Notes under the pieces: generated by a model | Told to the model about the DNA's origin: nothing | Seen by the model: only the letters and a program-made list of their open reading frames with translations | The model's database searches: none | Program-made: the position numbers and the translations under genes | Part shown: positions 1 to 9,503 of the stretch, piece after piece | Layout of the letters: every line of letters starts with the position of its first letter | Position numbering within the stretch: position 1 is the first letter of the stretch | Assembly (NCBI RefSeq): GCF_008367235.1 | Contig: NZ_VTZS01000001.1 | Location: 744,001-808,000 of the forward strand | From: Pareuzebyella sediminis | GTDB lineage: Bacteria > Bacteroidota > Bacteroidia > Flavobacteriales > Flavobacteriaceae | Direction of reading: 5' to 3' | DNA: 64,000 nt

Positions 1-1
1 A

Positions 2-421
2 AAAATGGCACCTCTGGCATCAAAAGGCCTTATTTATGCCGTTGACATACAAGAGGAAATGTTGAAAGCACTAGATGCTAAAAATGAAAAAGAGGGTTTT
101 GAAAATATAGCTTTGGTACAAGGTGGGGAAAAAAGCATCAACCTTCCCGAAAACTCAGTCGATAAAGTGCTCATGGTTGATGTGTATCATGAGTTTATGT
201 ACCCTATTGCCATGCTGGGCTCGATTAAAAAGGCATTGAAACCCAACGGGAAGCTTTTTCTTGTAGAGTACCGCGGCGAGGACACCTCTGTTCCTATTAA
301 AAAATTGCATAAAATGACTGAAGCCCAAGCGGTCAAGGAGATGCAGGCAGGGGGTATGCGGCTCGAACGTAATATCGAAAACCTGCCCTGGCAACATTGT
401 ATGGTTTTTGTCAAGCAATAA
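2..421 (+). CDS. Class I SAM-dependent methyltransferase, C-terminal part (cut by window edge)
   Basis: The reading frame is open from the first bases, so the N-terminus with the glycine-rich SAM motif lies outside the window. What is visible is the second half of a Rossmann-type methyltransferase: YAVDIQEEML, where the acidic residue of strand beta2 would bind the ribose of SAM, then VDKVLMVDVYHEF, the usual strand beta4 motif, and LKPNGKLFLVEYRG, the strand beta5 motif of UbiE-like enzymes. The substrate cannot be told. The next gene downstream starts about 215 bases later and need not be co-transcribed. Confidence 0.85.
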   Translation, partial: KMAPLASKGLIYAVDIQEEMLKALDAKNEKEGFENIALVQGGEKSINLPENSVDKVLMVDVYHEFMYPIAMLGSIKKALKPNGKLFLVEYRGEDTSVPIKKLHKMTEAQAVKEMQAGGMRLERNIENLPWQHCMVFVKQ

Positions 422-638
422 GTATTTAGGCTGAAAACGAACTTCTCGTAGTACATCTACACAAGACGCGGCAAGGTAGTGCCTAATTCGCGCTATATTA
501 CCACTGAGGTTGACGCAATCATCATTATTACTGGTAAAACGTCTTAATTCTTCATAGCTTCGTGAGGATCGGCAAATGTCGTTTTGGTCGAACTGACTGA
601 TGAAAATGAAAAGCATATAATACCATAAAAAGATATAA

Positions 639-1748
639 ATGAAAGAACAATCCCTTTTACAATCCTACCATTCCAAAGCGTTAGATCTAAAAAATAGAGT
701 CGTTATGGCACCGATGACTCGGAGTAGGGCTGCCAACGAAGAAAAAAAACCAACCGCGGAGCTACAGGGTCGTTACTACGCTCAACGGGCATCGGCTGGA
801 TTGATTATCACCGAAGGTTCCCAGGTATCCGAGGAAGCCGTTGGATATGTCAATACCCCAGGAATACATACCCAGGCTCAGATTGAAGGATGGAAAACGG
901 TCACCAAAAAAGTACATGAAGAAAAGGGTAAAATATTCATACAGCTTTGGCATGTAGGTCGCATGTCGCATCCGGATTTTCATGACGGGGAACTTCCCTT
1001 GGCCCCGTCTGCCATAAATCCAGAGGCAGAATCGTACACACCGGACGGTTTTAAAGATACCGTTACTCCCAAGGCTATGACCACTGCCGATATCAAAAGA
1101 ACAATCGACGACTTTAAGAAAGCAGCAAAAAATGCCATGGAGGCAGGATTTGATGGGGTGGAAATCCATTCTTCGAACGGTTATTTATTCCATCAGTTTT
1201 TTAATAGAACATCTAATGTCAGAACGGACGAATACGGAGGTTCTATCGAAAATCGCACCCGCTTTTTCTTTGAAGTTCTGGACGCGATCAAAACGGTCGT
1301 TCCCTCCCATAAAATAGGGGCACGGTTCAATCCTTCGCTCAATGGGGTTTTCGGAACGACCATGGACGAAGAAACGATTCCGACCTTTGAATATATCATC
1401 GAAAAGCTGAATGCTCATGATTTGGCTTATATTCACTTATCAGAACCGTTTACCGATGTATCGGACTTGCCTTTTGCCGTGACGGAAATTGCTAAGCATT
1501 TTCGACCGATATATAAAGGTACTCTTATGATTAACGGAGGTTTTGATCAACAATCGGGCAATGCCATTATCGAAGCTGGTAATGCCGATTTGGTATCCTT
1601 CGCAAAGCTATATATATCAAATCCGGATTTGGTAGAGCGCTTTGCAGCACACGTTGAAGTAGCCGATTGGGACAAGGATACATTTTATACGCCAGGACCA
1701 GAAGGCTATACTGACTACCCAAAAGCCACAACGACTCAAAATTCGTAG
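639..1748 (+). CDS. Alkene reductase, old yellow enzyme family (NADH:flavin oxidoreductase)
   Basis: A 369 aa FMN-dependent TIM-barrel oxidoreductase, the usual length for NemA/OYE enzymes. Visible family motifs are APMTRSRA near residue 24, LWHVGRMSHP near 103, the HSSN pair (His177 and Asn180) that binds the substrate carbonyl or nitro group, and the YGGSIENRTRF stretch that follows. Family members reduce activated C=C bonds or nitro groups of electrophiles using NAD(P)H. It begins a same-strand run with an OsmC peroxidase (57 bases on) and a zinc alcohol dehydrogenase (16 bases further), which suggests an electrophile/peroxide detoxification operon. The physiological substrate is unknown. 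Confidence 0.93.
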   Translation: MKEQSLLQSYHSKALDLKNRVVMAPMTRSRAANEEKKPTAELQGRYYAQRASAGLIITEGSQVSEEAVGYVNTPGIHTQAQIEGWKTVTKKVHEEKGKIFIQLWHVGRMSHPDFHDGELPLAPSAINPEAESYTPDGFKDTVTPKAMTTADIKRTIDDFKKAAKNAMEAGFDGVEIHSSNGYLFHQFFNRTSNVRTDEYGGSIENRTRFFFEVLDAIKTVVPSHKIGARFNPSLNGVFGTTMDEETIPTFEYIIEKLNAHDLAYIHLSEPFTDVSDLPFAVTEIAKHFRPIYKGTLMINGGFDQQSGNAIIEAGNADLVSFAKLYISNPDLVERFAAHVEVADWDKDTFYTPGPEGYTDYPKATTTQNS

Positions 1749-1805
1749 TATTTTTTCTTTAATACTCCACATAACATAATTAGAAATAAATAAAAATAGT
1801 ATACC

Positions 1806-2225
1806 ATGAAATTTACAAGAAAGGCATCTGCACAGTGGAAAGGAGCTGGCAAAGATGGAAAAGGTTCCCTTACAACGGGAAGCCAAGTGCTGGATAGCAC
1901 CCCTTATTCGTTCCATACCCGTTTTGAGGATGGTAAAAAGGGTACCAATCCAGAAGAGTTGATCGGTGCTGCCCATTCAGGATGTTTTGCCATGCAGCTG
2001 AGCTTTTTGCTAGGTGAAGAAGGTTACACTCCCAATACCCTCGATGTAGGGGCCACGGTCAGTTTTGAGGATGGCAGCGTTACCAAAATTCTTCTAGATC
2101 TTAAGGGAGACGTACCAGAAATCGATACGGACAAGTTTACCGAAATAGCACAAAAAGCAAAAGAGGTATGCCCCATTTCAAAATTGCTAAAAACGGATAT
2201 CGAGCTAAACGTGAGTTTGGCCTAA
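1806..2225 (+). CDS. osmC: OsmC family peroxiredoxin
   Basis: A 139 aa protein of OsmC type. The two cysteines expected for thiol-dependent reduction of organic hydroperoxides are present: Cys60 in AAHSGCFAMQLS and Cys122 in VCPISKLL. The GTNPEELIGAAHSGCF stretch is the usual OsmC signature. It is a cytoplasmic dimer in known members. It lies between an alkene reductase and an alcohol dehydrogenase on the same strand with short spacers, consistent with one stress operon. Confidence 0.93.
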   Translation: MKFTRKASAQWKGAGKDGKGSLTTGSQVLDSTPYSFHTRFEDGKKGTNPEELIGAAHSGCFAMQLSFLLGEEGYTPNTLDVGATVSFEDGSVTKILLDLKGDVPEIDTDKFTEIAQKAKEVCPISKLLKTDIELNVSLA

Positions 2226-2241
2226 CCCTAAAATTAAGAAA

Positions 2242-3297
2242 ATGAATACGACCCAACATAAGGCGTATGGCGCAAAAACAAAAGACGCCAATTTGGAACC
2301 GATGCAGATTGAACGTCGGGAACCTGGTTCCGATGACGTGAAAATTGAAATTTTGTATTGTGGTATTTGCCACAGTGATATCCATCAGGTGCGCAATGAC
2401 TGGAAAAACTCAGTATATCCGGTAATTCCCGGCCATGAAATCATCGGTAAGGTAACCAATGTCGGTACTAATGTATCGCGATTCTCCGAGGGTGATTTGG
2501 TGGGTGTCGGTTGTATGGTCGATTCTTGTCAAGAATGTGATTCTTGCAAAAAAGATTTGGAACAATTTTGCGAAAATGGAGCGACTTTCACCTATAACAG
2601 TGAAGATAAGCATCTCGGAGGCCATACTTATGGGGGGTATTCAACGGGCGTGACCGTAAATCAGGATTTTGTGCTAAAGGTTCCGGAAAATCTTGACGCC
2701 AAGGCAACTGCACCACTACTTTGTGCCGGTATTACTACTTGGTCGCCCTTGAGCACTTGGAACGTCGGTAAAGGTGATAAAGTGGGAGTAGTGGGGCTCG
2801 GTGGCCTTGGCCACATGGGAATCAAGTTTGCCAATGCCCTGGGAGCCTATGTGGTTATGATAACCACTTCACCATCAAAAGCGGAGGATGCCAAACGACT
2901 AGGAGCCCACGAAGTGCTATTGAGCACCGATGAGGATGCGATGAAGTCTCATACGGGTACTTTTGACTTTATATTGAATACCGTTCCGGTCGGTCATGAT
3001 ATAAACCCTTACATCAATCTATTGAAAATAGATGCTACTATGGTCATGGTGGGTGCCGTAGAACCATTGGAAGCCGTAAATGGTGCAGGGCTGATTATGG
3101 GCCGTAAAAGAGTGGCCGGATCCTTAATAGGGGGTATTAAAGAAACGCAAGAGATGTTGGATTTTTGCGGGGAACACAATATTGTGTCCGATATCGAAAT
3201 GGTCGATATGCAAGAGGCCAACAGCGCCTTTGAAAGGGTGGTAAATGCCGATGTAAAATATCGGTTCGTAATCGATATGGCCTCCTTAAAGAATTGA
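2242..3297 (+). CDS. Zinc-dependent alcohol dehydrogenase (CAD/YahK-like, MDR family)
   Basis: A 351 aa medium-chain dehydrogenase. Catalytic zinc ligands are Cys40 (YCGICHSD) and His65-Glu66 (PGHE); the structural zinc site is Cys96, Cys99, Cys102 and Cys110 with the standard spacing. The NAD(P)-binding motif GLGGLGHMG follows in the middle. The GICHSDIH context resembles the cinnamyl-alcohol dehydrogenase/YahK branch, which reduces aldehydes with NADPH. It starts 16 bases after osmC and ends the putative redox operon, just before a hairpin terminator. Confidence 0.92.
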   Translation: MNTTQHKAYGAKTKDANLEPMQIERREPGSDDVKIEILYCGICHSDIHQVRNDWKNSVYPVIPGHEIIGKVTNVGTNVSRFSEGDLVGVGCMVDSCQECDSCKKDLEQFCENGATFTYNSEDKHLGGHTYGGYSTGVTVNQDFVLKVPENLDAKATAPLLCAGITTWSPLSTWNVGKGDKVGVVGLGGLGHMGIKFANALGAYVVMITTSPSKAEDAKRLGAHEVLLSTDEDAMKSHTGTFDFILNTVPVGHDINPYINLLKIDATMVMVGAVEPLEAVNGAGLIMGRKRVAGSLIGGIKETQEMLDFCGEHNIVSDIEMVDMQEANSAFERVVNADVKYRFVIDMASLKN

Positions 3298-3305
3298 TGC
3301 TAGCA

Positions 3306-3339
3306 CAAAAAAACGAAGCTGCTTCATGTAGCGTTTTTT
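3306..3339. terminator. Bidirectional hairpin terminator
   Basis: A-rich and T-rich arms flank a GCTGC/GTAGC stem with a TTCAT loop and a small bulge, followed by TTTTTT. It sits between two convergent genes, the alcohol dehydrogenase (+) and the glycosidase-fold lipoprotein (-), and could serve both. Confidence 0.6.
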
Positions 3340-3422
3340 GGGTACTTTACGAAATCTACCTCTCTTAAGGATTTCCTAAACTCATTTTTATAACGCAGCA
3401 AGACCTCAACATAAGAGAAGTC

Positions 3423-4370
3423 CTATTTTTTTGGAAAATGTACCTCTACCTTATCATGCATGGTGTATAGTCGAAACTTAGTGCCATCGGGCACTAAAAT
3501 CCCACTCGATCTATTTTCCTTCATGATAGGATTTTGTCCATATTTTTTCCAATGTACCAAGTCTTTGGAAGCGGCCACGTTGGTAGACCATTCATGCCAA
3601 TCTTCAAACGCGGTGCCGTGATAATAGGCATAGTACCAACCGTTGTGTTTGACGATCTGATTTACGGCCAGTCCAAACTGGTCATAGGTTTCCGGGCCCA
3701 TGGCAATAACCGGATCGTCTTGTACATTTGTCCAAACGTTAAGGTCTTTGGAAGTAGCCAACCAAATACCTAGATCATTTCTTTCATAAAATAAATACCA
3801 AACGTTATCTTCGAACCAAACGGTCGGAGTACCGTACGGACCTTCACTCAAAGGAGACCCGTCTGTCTTTCGGATGTCTAGCGAGCCATGGTCCGTCCAA
3901 TGTATCTTATCCTTTGAGCTTAAACGATGGGCCACATCATTTTTTCCTTCGGCGAACATTTGATAGGTATCATCGACCTTCAGCACCATCATATCCTCTG
4001 TCCAGCTATCATTGAAAATCGGATTTTCGGCGTAACGCTTCCACGATATGCCATCCTGGGAAGTAGCATATCCCAAAGAAAGCGGGGTTCCATCCGGCTT
4101 TAGGCCTGTATACCACATAGAATAGGTGTCCCCTTCCTTTAAAATATACCCGCGTTCCCTTATTTTTTGATCCCATGTATCTTCACCGGTCCCTTGAAAG
4201 ATAGGGTTGTCAGAATACGTATCAAAGGTAACCAGAGCATCAGGAAAAGGAACTGAATCGCGCTGAGCAGATAGTTCTGGGGGAGTGTCAATCGGGCCAA
4301 CTTTCGTTTTAGCCTTTTCCTTACACGCGAAAAGGAATAGTACGATGAGACAAGTTAAGGGTACTTTCAT
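3423..4370 (-). CDS. Lipoprotein with five-bladed beta-propeller (glycoside hydrolase family 43/32-like)
   Basis: I take the start at 4370 because it gives a clean lipoprotein signal (MKVPLTCLIVLFLFAC, lipobox LFAC) and a 315 aa product; an open frame extends further upstream without a signal. The mature part contains repeated propeller motifs: DNPIFQGTG, MWYTGLKPDG, GYATSQDGISWKR, NPIFNDSWTED, VWYLFYERND and AASKDLVHWKK. Such SxDGxxW blades are typical of GH43/GH32-like and GH130-like glycosidases or sugar-binding homologues. It is predicted to be anchored in the membrane and to act on a carbohydrate; substrate and catalytic activity are not evident. Confidence 0.8.
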   Translation of the reverse strand: MKVPLTCLIVLFLFACKEKAKTKVGPIDTPPELSAQRDSVPFPDALVTFDTYSDNPIFQGTGEDTWDQKIRERGYILKEGDTYSMWYTGLKPDGTPLSLGYATSQDGISWKRYAENPIFNDSWTEDMMVLKVDDTYQMFAEGKNDVAHRLSSKDKIHWTDHGSLDIRKTDGSPLSEGPYGTPTVWFEDNVWYLFYERNDLGIWLATSKDLNVWTNVQDDPVIAMGPETYDQFGLAVNQIVKHNGWYYAYYHGTAFEDWHEWSTNVAASKDLVHWKKYGQNPIMKENRSSGILVPDGTKFRLYTMHDKVEVHFPKK

Positions 4371-4604
4371 TTGGTTATAAACTATGGTTTTAGACAGGAA
4401 AGATACTAAAGTCCATCGACAAATGAGATCCGTTTTCTTTTTTGTAGTATGGAGTAAGCCTAGATCGCAAATGCCATATCTCATCGTAAACCATCTAGCC
4501 ACATTATAACGATGAGCGCAAAATGCTTTAGCGTTAATCATCTTTGAAATCAAAGCAAAAGGTTCTATATAAGATTATCATCTTTAAGGAAAGAAAAATA
4601 ATCT

Positions 4605-5276
4605 ATGGAACATAAAATCTTATTAAAAAAAATTGAGCTTGTTACCCATAACGTGCTTCATTTAGTCACCGAGAAGCCAAAGGATTATTCCTTTACTCCA
4701 GGACAGGCGACGGAACTATCCATCGATAAAGAAGGATTTCGTGAACAGAAGCGACCATTCACATTTACTAATCTTCCGACGGACAATGAATTGGAATTCA
4801 CAATAAAGATGTATCCCTCCCATGATGGGGTCACTGAACAGCTGGGCCATCTTGAAGTGGGAGATACGCTATTGATCGGGGACGCATGGGGCGCTATTAA
4901 ATACGAAGGTGAAGGTGCTTTTATTGCGGGAGGAGCTGGTATCACACCCTTCATTTCTATTTTGAAAGATTTGAATCGACAGGGCAACCTAAATGGACAT
5001 ACATTATTCTTTGCCAATAAAACGGAAAAGGATATCATCTACAAAAAAAATTTGGAAGCATGGCTCGGTGATGCGTTCCACAATATCTTATCTGAAGAGA
5101 ACCATGAGACGTATCCCCATGGGTATATTGACAAAGAGTATTTGAATTCAAAAGGATTCAATACCTCTCAAAAAGTATATCTCTGCGGGCCACCGCCAAT
5201 GATGGATGCCTTACAGTCGGAACTTTATGCCATGGACGTCTCTAAGAAGCAGCTTGTGGCCGAAGAATTATCCTAA
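4605..5276 (+). CDS. Flavodoxin/ferredoxin-NADP reductase-like FAD oxidoreductase
   Basis: A 223 aa two-domain flavoprotein. The N-terminal FAD domain has RPFTFTN (isoalloxazine-binding RxYS-like motif) and the C-terminal NAD(P) domain has GGAGITPFISIL and the family end motif CGPPPMMDAL. The length fits a minimal ferredoxin reductase-like module without an attached iron-sulfur domain. It would pass electrons from NAD(P)H to a separate acceptor. It stands alone between convergent and divergent neighbours, so its partner is unknown. Confidence 0.88.
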   Translation: MEHKILLKKIELVTHNVLHLVTEKPKDYSFTPGQATELSIDKEGFREQKRPFTFTNLPTDNELEFTIKMYPSHDGVTEQLGHLEVGDTLLIGDAWGAIKYEGEGAFIAGGAGITPFISILKDLNRQGNLNGHTLFFANKTEKDIIYKKNLEAWLGDAFHNILSEENHETYPHGYIDKEYLNSKGFNTSQKVYLCGPPPMMDALQSELYAMDVSKKQLVAEELS

Positions 5277-5302
5277 AGGTCTGCACTTTTAGTATTCTTG
5301 CT

Positions 5303-6949
5303 CTATTCTTCCTTAAGGTTCGAATCCATCAAAATCCAGGTATTTGGGTCCAACATCACTTTTTCCGGTGCAAATTCAACTAGAAACTTATAGGTTTCCC
5401 TATCGTTTTCAAGCCTTACCTTTTGAATCATTTTCTGGTCTGCTTGTGTACCATACACCCCAATTTCCAAGGGCATGTTGAAAACACTTCCATCTTTTTG
5501 CACTTGTTTCAATTTTATTGAAATCTCCTTTTTCTTGGTATTGTAGTTCCATGTACCTTCTAGCTTCAAAGTACCAGGTCGGTACAACCACTGCTCAAAA
5601 AAAAGGCGTAGGTCCAAACCTGAAGCTGCCTCCATCTCCCTTCGAAAATCATCTGTAGTTGCATTTGCATTTTGATAGCGTTGATAATACGTTTGTATAC
5701 CGTACCAAAAAGCCGCTGTTCCCATCACGCCACGGAGCATATGCAAGGCCCAACTACCTTTCTGGTAGGTCTGTACACTGACCACTTTCGACATATCCGC
5801 CAAGTTATCATGAACAATACGATAATCGGGGTGCTCCAAATAAAATTCGTCCACCGTCTTTTTACTTTTTGCAAGCCCCTCCAAAAAAGCATCCCGCCCA
5901 TATTGATGTTCGATGAAGAGCAGGGTAAAGTACGTGGCAAAACCTTCACTTAGCCACACATCGTCCCAGTCGTATTCGGTGACAGCATTACCGAACCAAT
6001 GATGGGCAATTTCATGAATGGCTACGTTGCGCCAACGTTCGTTGCGATCTCCCACTACCGCTTCGTCATCGTAAAGAATGGCCGTAGCCGCTTCCATGGC
6101 CCCACTCACACTGTTCGACTGAACGTTAGCCAGCTTTTCATAGCTAAAGGGACCGATACGGTCGTTGAAAAATTCGAGCACCGCTTTGGTCGGTTGGGCA
6201 AAATCATAGAAGCCTGCTTCGCGATCTTGGGGATAAACCCAGGTCTGAATAGACTTTCCTTCAAATTCATCTACATACTGCACGGCAAATTCTGCCACCC
6301 CTAATACATACAGCCAAGTTGCAATAGGCACGGACTGTTTCCAATGGGTCAGCCTACGACCTTGAGGGAGATTGGTTTCCTCTATTTTCAATCCATTTGA
6401 AACGACTTGATACCGTTCCGGAGCAGTTACAATGAATTCACAGGTTGCTTTATCATAGGGATGATCAATAGTTGCCATCCAATTACGACCTTTATTCGGC
6501 CAATTATCACTAAAGAAAGTGCGGTCGCCATATTTGTTGTTTCCAATATGTAGCCCCGTGGCGGGTATCCCTTGGTAAATAATGGTATAAGAGGTACGCT
6601 GATTTGTGATAGAAGGCGAAGGCAATCGAATGATAAGGGCATCGTTTTCGTGGGTAAATGATAGTACTTTTCCTTTAGAAGTTACCCCGGACACGATCAT
6701 ACCCTTATTTTCAAGTTTTTCAGTTGCCTTGACAAGGTCGAGACGGAGCGTATGAATACCTGCGGCTAAAAACTGAATATCGACCGTTTCTTCACAGTAG
6801 ATTTCGTCTGTTGAATCGGAGAGCGCTATTCGAAAGGTATAGTTCAAGGCATCTATGTTGGGATTCTTTGGGTAATTATCGGTAATTGGGTTTCCGAAAA
6901 CAGAAAATAATATCAAAAAGTTGGCAATAAAGGGAAGCCCGTATTTCAT
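5303..6949 (-). CDS. Secreted M1 family zinc metallopeptidase
   Basis: A 548 aa protein with an N-terminal signal (hydrophobic stretch at residues 8-20). The gluzincin zinc site is complete: HEIAHH at 312-317 followed by Glu335 in WLSEG, the HExxH-18-E spacing of M1 aminopeptidases. The upstream exopeptidase motif is GAMEA (283-287) rather than the common GAMEN. The C-terminal domain is short, as in bacterial members. It should remove N-terminal residues from peptides in the periplasm or outside. It lies 33 bases after a second secreted aminopeptidase gene on the same strand, so the two probably form a peptide-scavenging pair. Confidence 0.92.
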   Translation of the reverse strand: MKYGLPFIANFLILFSVFGNPITDNYPKNPNIDALNYTFRIALSDSTDEIYCEETVDIQFLAAGIHTLRLDLVKATEKLENKGMIVSGVTSKGKVLSFTHENDALIIRLPSPSITNQRTSYTIIYQGIPATGLHIGNNKYGDRTFFSDNWPNKGRNWMATIDHPYDKATCEFIVTAPERYQVVSNGLKIEETNLPQGRRLTHWKQSVPIATWLYVLGVAEFAVQYVDEFEGKSIQTWVYPQDREAGFYDFAQPTKAVLEFFNDRIGPFSYEKLANVQSNSVSGAMEAATAILYDDEAVVGDRNERWRNVAIHEIAHHWFGNAVTEYDWDDVWLSEGFATYFTLLFIEHQYGRDAFLEGLAKSKKTVDEFYLEHPDYRIVHDNLADMSKVVSVQTYQKGSWALHMLRGVMGTAAFWYGIQTYYQRYQNANATTDDFRREMEAASGLDLRLFFEQWLYRPGTLKLEGTWNYNTKKKEISIKLKQVQKDGSVFNMPLEIGVYGTQADQKMIQKVRLENDRETYKFLVEFAPEKVMLDPNTWILMDSNLKEE

Positions 6950-6982
6950 TGTCCTATTCTTTAGAAATTTAAAATGGTTTTA

Positions 6983-8431
6983 CTATTTTTTAAAAGGCAA
7001 CTCGACCGGAGGGCGAAATTCGATCACCCCTTTTTCCTGTATGGCATTTTCTACCGCCTTAATAGAAGAAGGTACGAAAGCGCTCAAGTTTTCCACCCCA
7101 TCTTCGGTCACTAAGGCCACATCTTCAATACGGATATACAACCGTTCTTCAGGAATCCAAATCATAGGGTCAATGGTAAATACCATTCCAGGCCGAAGGG
7201 GCACGCCTCGTACGATACCCACATCGTGAACGGCCATCCCTACGGGATGCTGAAAATGTCCTCTAAATTCCAAACCTTCCCGTACTGCCTTTTGATGGGC
7301 CGGACGGGCAAAAGTCTTACCGACCAGATAGGCTTGCATGTCTTCAGCCGCCTTATCAAGAACCTCGTCAGACGTGACACCGGGTTTGACATGCCGAAAA
7401 AGGGCATCGCGATAGGCGACAATGTATTCATAAAGCGCTCGCTGTGAGGCATCGAATTGTCCGTTCACCGGCCAGATACGGGTTACGTCACTCGTATAGT
7501 ATTTATAGTCGGGAGCATAGTCCATGAGCACCAAATCCCCATCTTTTAATACATCGGTCTTGTGAAAATAGTGCCCCATATAGGCATTAGTACCCCCACC
7601 GATTATGGAAGAATACCCATCGCCACGGGCACCGTTCAAGTGAAAGATATATTTAGCAGTGGCATCGAGTTGATATTCATATATACCGGGTTCGGTAGAC
7701 CGCATGGCCTCGATAATACCCAGGCCTGCTATATCGGTAGCTTTTCGAATCAGGGCAATCTCCTCTTTGCTTTTAATCAAACGCATTTCGTCTAAAATAG
7801 GAGAGAGGTCCCGTATTTCGAACTGTGGGAACTGGTTCTTGATTTTTTCTACAAACCTAGACTCCCTAGTCGGACTACCGTCCCAAGGGTCGGCCATAGT
7901 ACGGGCTTGCCCGTATAACAACTCATCGCGACTATCGTTACCGGTTTCAGCAGGTCCCAGAGGGGTGTAGAGCGTAGGAGCAGCCGATTTTATCAACCCG
8001 GTGCGCAGCAGATCGGCGGCCAAAAATTCGTAGCCCTTTACCCGATCGACTCCCGTAAGACGTTTCACCAAGTCTTCGTCTTCGGCCGATAGCACTTTAC
8101 CCTGACCTGCTTCCCGTCCCTCATCACGATGCGGAAGATATAAGGTGACCTGTTCGTTCTTTCCGTTAAGTAGAAGGTAGGCATGGTCCGTTTCAAGACC
8201 TGTCAAGTAATACAGGGTATTCGACTGTCTGAATACACTAAAGCCAGAACGGCCGGCGGCCCCTTGTATAAGTGCCAAGGAATTATTGCCGATGCTCTTC
8301 AGAACATTTGCCCGACGTTCAACAAAATTTTCAACAGAAAAATCGGTCTGGTAATGATAGTCTTCCTGTGACCAGGAATTAGTGGTGGTGAACCACGTAC
8401 ATACCATTATAAATAGGATGACTTTAGGCAT
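6983..8431 (-). CDS. Secreted Xaa-Pro aminopeptidase (M24B, aminopeptidase P)
   Basis: A 482 aa protein with a signal peptide (first about 21 residues) followed by an aminopeptidase P N-terminal domain and a pita-bread M24 domain. Metal-binding residues expected for the family are visible: Asp in LVLMDYAPD and in TSDVTRIWP, His in GHFQHPVGMAVHD, and Glu in RIEDVALV. It cleaves the N-terminal residue ahead of proline. Secretion and its position directly upstream of the M1 peptidase gene point to extracytoplasmic peptide breakdown. Confidence 0.93.
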   Translation of the reverse strand: MPKVILFIMVCTWFTTTNSWSQEDYHYQTDFSVENFVERRANVLKSIGNNSLALIQGAAGRSGFSVFRQSNTLYYLTGLETDHAYLLLNGKNEQVTLYLPHRDEGREAGQGKVLSAEDEDLVKRLTGVDRVKGYEFLAADLLRTGLIKSAAPTLYTPLGPAETGNDSRDELLYGQARTMADPWDGSPTRESRFVEKIKNQFPQFEIRDLSPILDEMRLIKSKEEIALIRKATDIAGLGIIEAMRSTEPGIYEYQLDATAKYIFHLNGARGDGYSSIIGGGTNAYMGHYFHKTDVLKDGDLVLMDYAPDYKYYTSDVTRIWPVNGQFDASQRALYEYIVAYRDALFRHVKPGVTSDEVLDKAAEDMQAYLVGKTFARPAHQKAVREGLEFRGHFQHPVGMAVHDVGIVRGVPLRPGMVFTIDPMIWIPEERLYIRIEDVALVTEDGVENLSAFVPSSIKAVENAIQEKGVIEFRPPVELPFKK

Positions 8432-8649
8432 ACGTATTGGTTTTGTGAATCAAATAAACGATAGGTGACGAATATAAATAAAAATAGAACTTCGGCACAG
8501 GGCCATTACAATCTATAAATGTATAATTGAGACAAAAAAAATCCTACAACCAAAGATTAAAGCATCAAACCCTTGAAAGAGTCCGTTTTAAATTGATTCC
8601 TACCAACCTTTGGCACGGTTAAAAGGGATATTTGCATAAAATGTGAATA

Positions 8650-9300
8650 ATGGAAAATGTATTGATTGCCGGAGCAAACGGAACAACAGGAAGGAAAATA
8701 GTCCAACTTTTAAAAAATTCAAGGGATTACAATCCAGTAGCCATGGTGCGAAAGGAATCGCAAATGGAAAAGTTTGAGAAAGAAAATATAACGACGGTGC
8801 TCGGGGATTTGGAAAAAGATATTTCCCATACCGTTCAAAATATCGACAAAATTATATTTGCCGCTGGTTCTGGTGGGAAAAAGGTAATTAAAGTAGATCA
8901 AGAAGGCGCCAAGAAATTAATTGATGCCGCCAAGGATAGTTCGGTGAAAAAGTTTGTTATGCTCAGTTCGATGGGCGCGGATCAACCAGAAGAGGCCTCG
9001 GACTTGAAGGAATATTTAAAAGCAAAACATGAAGCGGATGAGTGGTTGAAATCTAGCGATCTATGTTATACCATTGTACGACCAGGTAGTTTGACCGATA
9101 ACCAAGGAACAGGTAACATAAAACTTGCGCAATCACTTGGCCATTCAGGGTCAATAGCCCGAGAAGATGTCGCACAGACGTTGGTCGGAGCACTTCACGA
9201 TGATATTGCAAACAAGCAGGTATTCGAAATAGTCGAGGGGGAAGTCGTTATCCGAAAAGCGTTGGAGACCATTTCCAAAAACCCCCGACCTCAAGCATAA
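8650..9300 (+). CDS. Atypical SDR, NAD(P)H-binding protein (YwnB/HSCARG-like)
   Basis: A 216 aa protein starting with MENVLIAGANGTTGRKIVQLL, the GxxGxxG dinucleotide-binding loop of atypical short-chain dehydrogenases. The VMLSSMGAD segment takes the place of the classical catalytic serine region, and no clear YxxxK pair is present, so it may be a sensor or a weak reductase. A terminator at about 9450 follows. It has divergent promoter space upstream, opposite the aminopeptidase pair. Confidence 0.82.
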   Translation: MENVLIAGANGTTGRKIVQLLKNSRDYNPVAMVRKESQMEKFEKENITTVLGDLEKDISHTVQNIDKIIFAAGSGGKKVIKVDQEGAKKLIDAAKDSSVKKFVMLSSMGADQPEEASDLKEYLKAKHEADEWLKSSDLCYTIVRPGSLTDNQGTGNIKLAQSLGHSGSIAREDVAQTLVGALHDDIANKQVFEIVEGEVVIRKALETISKNPRPQA

Positions 9301-9442
9301 GTTGGGAGTAAAGGTCAACCAACCTCTTAAAGATAAAACTATGCCCATCTATAGCACCGGATGACTTAAGAAAGTGTTCAAGCAACCCAAATAACAGGCA
9401 ATTCCGTAACGAACCAATAGGCGTAAAACAGACCCAGAACTT

Positions 9443-9476
9443 AAAAAAAAGCACCTTGTTTCAAGGTGCTTTTTTT
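9443..9476. terminator. Bidirectional rho-independent terminator
   Basis: The perfect stem GCACCTTG/CAAGGTGC with a TTT loop is flanked by A8 on the left and T7 on the right. It lies between two convergent genes (NAD(P)-binding SDR and aldehyde dehydrogenase) and reads as a terminator in both directions. Confidence 0.9.
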
Positions 9477-9503
9477 GTGTTGTGTAGTAAGTGCTATAGG
9501 AAA

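Noticed and set aside
155-616. Long open frame on the minus strand at the left end
   Set aside because: It lies mostly opposite the methyltransferase gene and I see no family motif in the part outside that gene.
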